Part shown: one piece after another, positions 1 to 5,931 of the stretch
How the letters are laid out: the number at the start of each line of letters is the position of its first letter
How positions within the stretch are numbered: the first letter of the stretch is position 1
Origin: Acidobacteriaceae bacterium
Lineage (GTDB): Bacteria > Acidobacteriota > Terriglobia > Terriglobales > SbA1
Direction of reading: 5' to 3'
Assembly (NCBI GenBank): GCA_019237515.1
Contig: JAFAGX010000218.1
Span: forward strand, 1-5,931
Length of the DNA: 5,931 bases
The notes under the pieces: generated by a model
The model's input: the letters and a program-made list of their open reading frames with translations, nothing else
What the model was told of the DNA's origin: nothing
Database searches by the model: none
Position numbers and translations under genes: made by a program

Positions 1-70
1 GAAAAACACAGTTTTCAGGCAACGAGCCGGGCAATCTGTGACTTCCAAGAAACACCTTCCTGACCATTAC

Positions 71-83
71 GAGGCTCTTTGTG
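71..83 (+). promoter_or_regulatory. Ribosome binding site and GTG start of the formate dehydrogenase operon
   Basis: GAGG at 71-74 sits 6 bases before GTG at 81-83. The same frame is closed upstream by TGA at 39-41, and no ATG or TTG lies between that stop and 81, so GTG is the best upstream start. I see no convincing -35/-10 pair in bases 1-70; the promoter may lie outside the window. Confidence 0.65.
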
Positions 84-3000
84 ATCAAGAATCTTCTCTC
101 GCGCTGGCCGCTGATCAATCAAATCCGAACCGGCTCGGATGGCACCGGGGTAGAAGCCATGAGCCGTCGTACGCGGAACTTGCGTCCGAAGATCGATGGC
201 GCTGAAGTAGCCCGCTCCATCTGTCCCTACTGCGGCGTGGGCTGCGGCCAGCTGGTCTATCACAAGGATGGGAAGCTGATCTCAATCGAGGGTGATCCGC
301 AGTCGCCGATCTCCCGCGGTCATCTTTGTCCCAAAGGCGCCGACACATTCGAATTGCATACTCATCCGGCACGTTTAAAGAAAGTGAAGTATCGCGCGCC
401 TTATTCTCGCGAATGGCAGGAGATCGATCTAGAAAAAGCCATGGACGTGGTCGCCGAACGGATGTGGGAGACCCGAGAGCGCACTTTTCAGGAAACCCGC
501 GAAGGCGAATCCCTGATGCAGACGACCGCGATGGCCCATCTGGGCGGCGCCACGCTCGACAACGAAGAAAATTACCTTATTAAGAAGCTTTTTACAGCCG
601 GGCTGGGCATGGTTTGCGTCAGCAACCAGGCCCGTATATGACATAGCTCCACTGTGCCCGGTCTGGGCACTTCGTTCGGACGCGGCGGCGCGACCACAGC
701 GCAACAGGACCTGAGCAACGCCGACGCCATTCTGATCATGGGATCCTCGATGGCGGAGAATCACCCGGTGGGCTTCCAGTGGGTGATGGAGGCGAGGGAG
801 AAAGGCGCGAAGATCATCCATATTGATCCGCGCTATACACGTACCTCCGCGATGGCTGACATGTGGGTACCACTGCGGGCCGGCAGCGACATCATTTTCC
901 TTGGCGCGCTTGTCCACTACGTTCTCGAAAACAGCAAGGAATTTCGCGATTACGTGGTGGCTTACACCAACGCGTCGACGATTCTCCGCGAAGATTATCG
1001 CGACACCGAAGACCTCGACGGCTTGTTTTCAGGCTGGGACAGCGAAAAGAAAAAATACGATCCGGAAAGCTGGTTATACGAAGGCGCGCCGAGCAAACCG
1101 AGTAGCGAAACACCCGGGCATTCTGCGCCTGGAGGCGGACACGGCAAAGACCGCGGCGGAGAAGCGCAGGATGCCGCCAAATTCGAATCAGATCCTACGC
1201 TGCAACATCCTCGCTGTGTTTTCCAGGTGTTGAAGCGTCACTTTTCCCGCTACACACCAGAAATGGTTGAGCGTTATTGCGGAGTGCGCCAGGATGTCTT
1301 TTTTAGAGCTGCCGAAGCGTTCACATCAGCTTCCGGTCCCGACAAGACCGCCGCAATCTGTTACGCGGTGGGATGGACGCAGCACTCGAAAGGCGTGCAA
1401 ATCATTCGCACAGCCGCAATCCTGCAATTGCTGTTGGGAAACATCGGGCGTCCCGGCGGAGGCATTCTAGCCCTCCGCGGCCACGCGTCAATTCAGGGAT
1501 CAACCGACATACCCACCCTGTACGACATACTTCCCGGTTATATTCCGATGCCGTTTTTCGAAGCGGACTCGCACAAGCTTGACGGCTATCTCAAGAAGCA
1601 CAGCGCCCGTACCGGCTTGTGGGCTGGATTCGACAAATATTTCATCAGCCTGATGAAGGCTTACTACGGCGATGCTGCGACCAAAGAAAACAATTGGGGA
1701 TTCAATTGGCTCCCGCGAGTTACCGGCGACCACTCGCACTTTGGCTACTGGCTCGATATGGCGGATGGCAAACTCGAAGGCCTGCTGGTCATGGGCCAGA
1801 ACCCAGCTGTAGGAGCATCGAACGGCCGACTTGAGCGCAAGGCTTTGGCCAAATTGAAGTGGCTCGTCGTGCGTGATCTGGTGGAGACCGAGACGGCATC
1901 GTTCTGGTATGCGTCACCAGAGGTCGAGCGCGGTGAACTTTCGCCGGACACGATCGGAACAGAAGTGTTCCTCTTTCCGGGTGCCGGAACCGCGGAAAAA
2001 GAAGGAACATTTACCAACACCCAACGGCTTCTGCAATACCGCGAAAAAGCTGTCGACCCACCCGGCGATGCGCGTAGCGAGACATGGTTCGTATATCACT
2101 TGGGCCGACGCCTGAAAGCAAAAGCTACAGCCGACGCTCGTCCTCGAAATGCTGGCCTGCGAGCGCTGACGTGGAATTATTCAACCGAGGGAAAACACGC
2201 AGAGCCAAAGGTCGAAGAAGTCTTGCAGGAAATCAACGGCTATTCGTTGCCTGATCGCAAGCAATTGGCGCACATCAAAGATCTCAAAAACGATGGTTCA
2301 ACGGCTTGCGGAGCATGGATCTACTGCGGTGTGTTTCCTGAAGCCGGCTACAACCGCGCACTCGAGCGCAATCCCAAAGATCTTTTAGGACACAACTGGG
2401 GATTCGCCTGGCCCAACGACTGCCGGATCATCTATAACCGCGCTTCCGCGCGTCCGGATGGCAAACCCTGGAGCGAGCGCAAGAAACTCATCTGGTGGGA
2501 TCAAGAGAAAAAGCAATGGACTGGCTTAGATAATCCCGATTATGAAAAAGAGACACCACCCGATGCACCAGCCAACTTGCGCGAGGGACACGGCACGGCA
2601 GCGCTGGGCGGAGCCAAGCCTTTCACGTTGCACCCCGATGGAGTGGGTTGGTTATATGTTTCCAGCGGCCTGAAGGACGGCCCTTTGCCGACGCATTATG
2701 AGCCGCTTGAATCACTGTTTCCAAATCCGCTCTATGCTCAGCAGACGAATCCCGCTGCTCAGAAGAAGCAGCGCCCGGATAATCCTTATGCCGATTCTCC
2801 CGGGGATCCGCGATTCCCATATGTGCTTACGACCTATCGTCTCACCGAGCACCACACGGCGGGAGGGATGTCGCGGTATTTGTCCCACTTGAGTGAGCTT
2901 CAGCCCGAGCTCTTCACCGAGGTTTCTCCAGAATTAGCCGCTGAGCTGGATTTGCAGCATGGCGAGCGGGCAACCATCATTACTCCCCGAGCTTTGGTCG

Positions 3001-3263
3001 AAGCGCGCGTGTTGGTGACCCCGCGCATGCGGCCTCTGCGAATCGACGGCCGCACGGTTCACCAGGTTGGCATTCCTTATCACTGGGGTTATCGCGGCCA
3101 GGTCACTGGGGACGTAGTGAATGATTTGCTCGTGATCAGTGAGGAACCAAACGTCCGCATCATGGAGACAAAGGCTTTGGTCTGTAACATCATTCCGGGC
3201 CGACGCGCGCACGGTCCCGAAGCACTCCAACAACTGCAATCCGAATTGAGGAACACGGTATGA
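81..3263 (+). CDS. fdnG: Selenocysteine-containing formate dehydrogenase, catalytic (alpha) subunit, FdnG-like, read through TGA at 639-641
   Basis: Oxidises formate to CO2 at a Mo/W-bis(molybdopterin guanine dinucleotide) centre and passes electrons to the beta subunit encoded next. Seen: one continuous frame of 1060 residues, close to the ~1015 of E. coli FdnG, if the TGA at 639-641 is decoded as Sec187. The N-terminal [4Fe-4S] motif is C48-x2-C51-x3-C55-x27-C83, followed by Lys85 (LCPKG). The active-site context is NQARI-U-HSSTVPGLGTSFGRGG, with the usual His after Sec. Arg466 in ALRGHASIQG matches the conserved active-site arginine. The C-terminal dinucleotide-binding domain spans roughly residues 913-1055 (TTYRLTEHH to IPYHWGYRG). 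The GTG start at 81 is chosen because GAGG lies 6 bases upstream and because the leader (WPLINQIRTG) looks like that of family members; ATG at 159 is the alternative. No twin-arginine signal or hydrophobic stretch precedes the cluster motif, so cytoplasmic location is inferred. A Gly/His-rich insert lies near residues 334-370. Family assignment is very firm. Confidence 0.96.
639..680 (+). promoter_or_regulatory. Selenocysteine UGA codon with bacterial SECIS hairpin
   Basis: The in-frame TGA at 639-641 is followed by a perfect inverted repeat: GTGCCC (654-659), loop GGTCT (660-664), GGGCAC (665-670). The loop starts 18 bases after the TGA. As I recall it, the E. coli fdhF SECIS has the same GGUCU apical sequence at the same distance from its UGA. 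A weak lower pairing, TCC (648-650) with GGA (678-680), may extend the structure. SelB would bind this hairpin to deliver Sec-tRNA to the UGA. The hairpin lies inside coding sequence, and the protein on both sides of the TGA aligns with formate dehydrogenases without a gap. A true stop or a sequencing error is therefore unlikely. Confidence 0.93.
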
Positions 3264-4048
3264 GCACCACTGCGTTTCTAACGGATTCGACCTTGTGCAT
3301 CGGTTGCAAAGCCTGCGAGGTCGCATGCAAGGAGTGGAACGGGGTCAGCCAGGACGGGCTCGACTGGAGCGGGTTTTCCTACGACAACACGGGCGCGCTA
3401 GGCGCGTCTACGTGGCGTCACGTAAAATTTCTCGAGCAGGAACCCGTTCCCGGCGTGGGCGGCAATGCTGGAGAGCACGCTTCATGGGTTTTCTCTTCCG
3501 ACGTATGCAAACACTGCGAAGAAGCAGGTTGTTTGGAAGCGTGCCCAACGGGCTCCATCGTGCGCACCGAATTTGGCGGCGTTTTCATTCAACCGGATGT
3601 TTGCAACGGATGCGGCTATTGCGTGACCGCGTGTCCCTTCGGAGTGGTTGAGCGGAATCACAAAGACGGGCGGGCTTTCAAATGCACATTCTGCTACGAC
3701 CGGCAAAAAGTCGGATTGGAACCTGCGTGCGCTAAGGCGTGTCCGACGGAATCAATTAGGTTTGGCGAAATTGAACATCTTCGGCGCGAAGCGAACAACC
3801 GCGTCGAAGAGTTACAGCAGCGAGGAATGAGGGATGCGGCTCTATATGATCCAACCGAAACCAGCGTCCAGGGCATTCACGCAATGTTCATTGTTCGCGG
3901 CGACGCACGTGCCTATAATCTGCCGCCTAAACCTGAGGTGCCAACCGTCTATTTGAAAAAAGCCTGGACTGCGTCCGCGCTTGCGGCCGGACTTCTCCTT
4001 GGCGGCACGCTGCTGGCGTTCCTCACGGATGGAAGGAACGGAAGATGA
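3260..4048 (+). CDS. fdnH: Formate dehydrogenase iron-sulfur (beta) subunit with C-terminal membrane anchor, FdnH-like
   Basis: Electron-transfer subunit of 262 residues linking the catalytic subunit to the membrane subunit. Seen: four cysteine groups, each fit to ligate a [4Fe-4S] cluster with ligand exchange between pairs as usual in this family. They are C13-x2-C16-x2-C19-x3-C23, C83-x2-C86-x4-C91-x3-C95, C115-x2-C118-x2-C121-x3-C125, and C142-x2-C145-x11-C157-x3-C161. One hydrophobic segment near residues 236-255 (WTASALAAGLLLGGTLLAF) follows a Lys-Lys pair, matching the single C-terminal anchor helix of E. coli FdnH. The protein is slightly shorter than FdnH (294), mainly because it lacks the N-terminal extension. 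The start ATG overlaps the fdnG stop (ATGA, 3260-3263), with GAGGAA at 3248-3253 inside the end of fdnG as ribosome binding site. This implies translational coupling and fixed stoichiometry. Confidence 0.95.
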   Translation: MSTTAFLTDSTLCIGCKACEVACKEWNGVSQDGLDWSGFSYDNTGALGASTWRHVKFLEQEPVPGVGGNAGEHASWVFSSDVCKHCEEAGCLEACPTGSIVRTEFGGVFIQPDVCNGCGYCVTACPFGVVERNHKDGRAFKCTFCYDRQKVGLEPACAKACPTESIRFGEIEHLRREANNRVEELQQRGMRDAALYDPTETSVQGIHAMFIVRGDARAYNLPPKPEVPTVYLKKAWTASALAAGLLLGGTLLAFLTDGRNGR

Positions 4049-5100
4049 GCGACCCTGTGCCGATGAACAATTTGGAAAAGGGTGCCTTGCGAAGAGAACA
4101 CCGACTAGAGGAGATCCGGCGCCAGGCCGAAAGCGGGACACTGAGCGTTGTTGGCGTTCGTCCGCCGGGAGCTCCTTTTCCGCAAGCCAGCCCAGAAGAA
4201 GGTTATTACCGGATTCCGCTGCTGAAAGAACCGCCCTGGACCTGGGAAATCCCGCTTTACTTTTTCGTGGGAGGAGCCGCGGGCGCGGCTGCGGTCATTG
4301 GTGCAATTGCGCGTTACACCGGCGCGGATCGAAAGCTGGTTCGGGATGCGCGATGGATTGCGGCCGCGGGATCCGTCATCTCCCCAGCCTTGCTGATCGC
4401 CGATTTGGGCCGTCCAGCACGGTTCCTGGCAATGTTGCGGGTCTTCAAGCCGCAAAGCCCCATGTCAGTCGGCGTGTGGACGTTGTTAGGATTTTCAGGT
4501 GGCGCGGCAGCGGCGGCATTTGCACAATACTTACAGGATCGCTACGGCGATTCCCTGCCTCTGCGTGTTCTCGAAAATGCGGGCGAAGCTGCCTCGCTCG
4601 CCTTCGGCCTGCCGTTTTCTAACTACACTGGTGTGCTGATCGGAGCCACGGCCATTCCTGTCTGGAACCGCAATGCGAGCCACTTGCCGGTACATTTTGG
4701 TGCATCGGGCCTCGGTGCCGCGGTTGGGTTGCTGGAGATCCTGGGGCATCGCAAGAGCCGGGCCTTGCAGGCCCTGGGCCTAGGCGCCGCAATGTTTGAG
4801 ATGTTGGAGGGAGCTTACATCGAGAGCCGTTCCCACCGCCATCTTGACCCATTAAAACATGGCGCCAGCGGCTGGATCACCCGGAGTGGAGGAATGCTCT
4901 CCGGTCCTCTTCCCGTGGTGTTACGAACGATGAGTATGTTCAGCAAACCGCGCTCGTCGAACCGCCTCCGCCGCTGGGCTGCGTGGTCTTCGGTTGCGGG
5001 CTCACTGATCACACGGATTGCATGGATACATGCCGGGCATCAATCCGCGCGAAATTGGCGGCTTCCCTTGGAGATTGACGAGCCGGAAGAAGGAAGTTGA
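4045..5100 (+). CDS. nrfD: NrfD/PsrC-family integral membrane subunit of the formate dehydrogenase (quinone reductase)
   Basis: Membrane subunit of 351 residues that probably hands electrons from the beta subunit to quinone. Seen: a polar N-terminal stretch of about 65 residues, then about eight hydrophobic segments near residues 67-90, 104-122, 143-163, 184-210, 218-235, 243-260, 277-295 and 307-325. It also shows the NrfD-like motifs PPWTWEIPLYFFVGG (from residue 63), ADLGRPARF (119-127) and FKPQSPMSVGVW (134-145). It is not the four-helix, dihaem cytochrome b (FdnI) of E. coli FDH-N. NrfD proteins are generally haem-free, which agrees with the absence of an obvious pattern of paired haem-ligand histidines. 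The start ATG overlaps the fdnH stop (ATGA, 4045-4048), with GGAAGGA at 4031-4037 as ribosome binding site. It closes the operon. Whether it also pumps protons cannot be read from the sequence. Confidence 0.9.
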   Translation: MSDPVPMNNLEKGALRREHRLEEIRRQAESGTLSVVGVRPPGAPFPQASPEEGYYRIPLLKEPPWTWEIPLYFFVGGAAGAAAVIGAIARYTGADRKLVRDARWIAAAGSVISPALLIADLGRPARFLAMLRVFKPQSPMSVGVWTLLGFSGGAAAAAFAQYLQDRYGDSLPLRVLENAGEAASLAFGLPFSNYTGVLIGATAIPVWNRNASHLPVHFGASGLGAAVGLLEILGHRKSRALQALGLGAAMFEMLEGAYIESRSHRHLDPLKHGASGWITRSGGMLSGPLPVVLRTMSMFSKPRSSNRLRRWAAWSSVAGSLITRIAWIHAGHQSARNWRLPLEIDEPEEGS

Positions 5101-5125
5101 TTCGGCCTCTGTGTGAGCGTTTTCG

Positions 5126-5335
5126 TTATGCGGCTTTCTTCCTCGGGACTTTCGCGCCCTTACGCCGAGCTTCTGAAAGGCCGATCGCGATAGCTTGTTT
5201 GCGGCTCTTCACTTTGCCGCCCTTGCCACGTTTGCCGCTCTTCAGTGTGCCGTGCTTCCGTCTACTCATGGCGCTTGCAACCGATTTCTGTGCGCCCTTT
5301 CCGTATTTTCTTCCGCCTGATTTTTTTCTTGGCAT
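5126..5335 (-). CDS. Small very basic protein, DUF6496-like
   Basis: A 69-residue protein read from 5335 down to 5126. By my count 25 of 69 residues are Lys or Arg, with a single acidic residue (Glu55), so it looks like a nucleic-acid-binding or histone-tail-like protein. The core from about residue 29 to 60 (GTLKSG, then KVKSRKQAIAIGLSEAR) resembles the DUF6496 family, whose function is unknown to me. The start is supported by GGAGG (plus-strand 5340-5344), 4 bases before the ATG. It lies tail-to-tail with the formate dehydrogenase operon, leaving 25 bases between the stops. It shows no functional tie to formate metabolism. Overlapping longer frames on either strand lack family resemblance. 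Confidence 0.8.
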   Translation of the reverse strand: MPRKKSGGRKYGKGAQKSVASAMSRRKHGTLKSGKRGKGGKVKSRKQAIAIGLSEARRKGAKVPRKKAA

Positions 5336-5339
5336 ACAT

Positions 5340-5344
5340 CCTCC
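5340..5344 (-). promoter_or_regulatory. Strong Shine-Dalgarno of the small basic protein
   Basis: On the - strand GGAGG is followed by four bases (ATGT) and then the ATG at 5335. It is a near-perfect anti-16S match and supports this small frame over the larger overlapping frames in the same stretch. Confidence 0.6.
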
Positions 5345-5419
5345 GGCATTTAGATTGCGGATTTACCAACACACGTTGTGCGGGGACGTAGGAAGGGTGC
5401 TTGTGGCACAGCAAGAAAC

Positions 5420-5617
5420 CTAAGCTGCCCTGATTAGTTCTTCTTCTATAGGCTTGCAGATCATTCGGATGCTGTCGCGGTGCCGTGGAATGACTCTGGT
5501 TAGCCCGATCAAAGCCGTTGACCCGCAACGCGTGCAGTTGTTGCTACAGTTACCCACAGCTTCGCAATCTGTACACAGGTACGCCTCAGAGAGATTGACG
5601 AAGGTTGGTTCACGCAT
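5420..5617 (-). CDS. Small zinc-ribbon-like protein of unknown function
   Basis: A 65-residue protein read from 5617 down to 5420. Residues 8-14 (NLSEAYL) lead into C15-x2-C18, nine residues, then C28-x2-C31, a typical zinc-ribbon or rubredoxin-like knuckle pair; an extra Cys24 lies between the pairs. I recall similar short proteins with a 'LSEAYLC-x2-C' opening from Acidobacteriota genomes, but know no function. The ATG at 5617 is chosen because GGAAAGG (plus-strand 5625-5631) lies 7 bases upstream. The GTG at 5623 in the same frame would be only one base from that site. The basic-protein gene follows on the same strand after 84 bases, so the two could share a transcript. A role in nucleic-acid binding or as an adaptor is only a guess. 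Confidence 0.7.
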   Translation of the reverse strand: MREPTFVNLSEAYLCTDCEAVGNCSNNCTRCGSTALIGLTRVIPRHRDSIRMICKPIEEELIRAA

Positions 5618-5775
5618 GCTCACGCCTTTCCGAAGCTGCGCTCTTCGGATGTGACGTGCTTCTCTGAATTTAGGTTGGACAGAAACGATTATGCTTCAAA
5701 CCGATGCATGAAGTGGAAACGTAGAAACCCAATCGATGCAACAAATCTGCCCCATAAAACAGGCGAAGCTCGGTA
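5618..5775. other. Intergenic stretch between the HEAT-repeat fragment and the zinc-ribbon gene
   Basis: About 150 bases that should hold the promoter for the leftward zinc-ribbon gene. On the - strand a CATAAT hexamer is present around 5690, but no good -35 lies 16-18 bases upstream, so I do not call a promoter. No terminator-like GC hairpin followed by a T-run follows the HEAT-repeat stop. The heptamer CGATGCA occurs twice about 33 bases apart, which is probably chance. Confidence 0.35.
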
Positions 5776-5931
5776 CTATCTTGCCCGTTCTCGAATCGCC
5801 TTCTCGGTTTCCGCGGCTTGCTGCCGAACATCATTGGAGAGGTCGGGCAATTCCCGTTCGTAAGGCTGCACCGCCGCTATGTCCTGTGGTTGCCCGATCA
5901 CATAGAGGGCCCGAAGGGCTTCCCAAACTTG
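5776..5931 (-). CDS. C-terminal fragment of a probable HEAT-repeat protein (partial, runs off the right edge)
   Basis: The - strand is open from the window edge at 5931 to a TAG at 5776-5778, giving 51 residues with no start in the window. The segment VWEALRALYVIGQPQDIAAV followed by QPYERELPDLSNDVRQQA has the alternating helix pattern of a HEAT or PBS-lyase-type repeat: ALRAL, a short turn with IG, then D-I-A-A-V. It ends in a charged helix (TEKAIRERAR). HEAT-repeat proteins act as protein-binding scaffolds, and nothing here reveals the partner. The protein-like composition and the match to the HEAT consensus make it more credible than the + strand frame across the same bases. The main part lies beyond 5931. 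Confidence 0.65.
   Translation of the reverse strand, partial: QVWEALRALYVIGQPQDIAAVQPYERELPDLSNDVRQQAAETEKAIRERAR

Noticed and set aside
1..63. Open + strand frame from the window edge to TGA 61-63, possibly the end of an upstream gene
   Set aside because: Only 20 codons with no recognisable motif; too short to distinguish from chance.
81..641. Catalytic subunit as a pseudogene, or as two separate genes split at TGA 639-641
   Set aside because: Both halves are in the same frame, the family aligns across the TGA without loss, and a SECIS hairpin follows. GTG 654 has no ribosome binding site and lies inside the hairpin.
429..917. 162-residue - strand frame
   Set aside because: Antisense to the strongly conserved formate dehydrogenase coding sequence; no family resemblance.
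3981..4622. 213-residue + strand frame overlapping the ends of fdnH and nrfD
   Set aside because: It is the shifted frame of the membrane subunit; its composition (Arg/Ser/Cys-rich) and lack of motifs mark it as a shadow.
5101..5125. Bidirectional terminator between the convergent operon and basic-protein gene
   Set aside because: Only 25 bases are available, and I see no GC-rich inverted repeat followed by a T-run on either strand.
5397..5409. Inverted repeat GTGC-TTGTG-GCAC between the zinc-ribbon and basic-protein genes
   Set aside because: A 4-bp stem with no T-run or flanking pairing; expected by chance.
5262..5528. 88-residue - strand frame across the basic and zinc-ribbon genes
   Set aside because: It overlaps two better-supported small genes in another frame and has no recognisable motif.
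5651..5863. 70-residue + strand frame at the right end
   Set aside because: No ribosome binding site or family resemblance, and it conflicts with the HEAT-like frame on the - strand.

Overview
The window carries a three-gene operon for a membrane-bound, selenium- and molybdenum/tungsten-dependent formate dehydrogenase on the + strand (81-5100). It is followed by three small or partial genes, all on the - strand (5126-5931). I see no rRNA, tRNA, CRISPR array, insertion sequence or other mobile element.

Organism: a moderately GC-rich bacterium. Three things lean towards Acidobacteriota or a similar soil bacterium: the style of the catalytic subunit (no Tat leader, 'WPLINQIRTG'-type N-terminus), its pairing with an NrfD-type membrane subunit, and the small basic and zinc-ribbon proteins downstream. 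This placement comes from remembered family resemblance, not a search, so it is tentative. The organism should have selenocysteine machinery.

Formate dehydrogenase operon: the catalytic subunit gene (81-3263) is one 1060-residue selenoprotein gene interrupted by an in-frame TGA at 639-641. Naive gene calling splits it in two. The TGA lies exactly where FdnG/FdhF enzymes carry selenocysteine (context A-R-I-U-H-S-S). It is followed by a perfect 6-bp hairpin with a GGTCT loop, as expected for a bacterial SECIS element. The iron-sulfur subunit (3260-4048) follows with a 4-base ATGA overlap, and the NrfD-like quinone-reducing membrane subunit (4045-5100) follows with a second ATGA overlap. Electrons from formate should pass from the Mo/W-bisPGD/Sec site through the [4Fe-4S] cluster of the large subunit, then through four clusters of the beta subunit, to quinone at the NrfD-like subunit. 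The large subunit has no visible Tat signal, so the active site probably faces the cytoplasm, unlike E. coli FDH-N.

Downstream: a very basic 69-residue protein resembling the DUF6496 family (5126-5335) lies tail-to-tail with the operon. Next come a 65-residue zinc-ribbon-like protein (5420-5617) and the C-terminal 51 residues of a probable HEAT-repeat protein entering from the right edge (5776-5931). None of these has an evident link to formate metabolism. The first 80 bases hold the ribosome binding site of the operon but no gene I can support.
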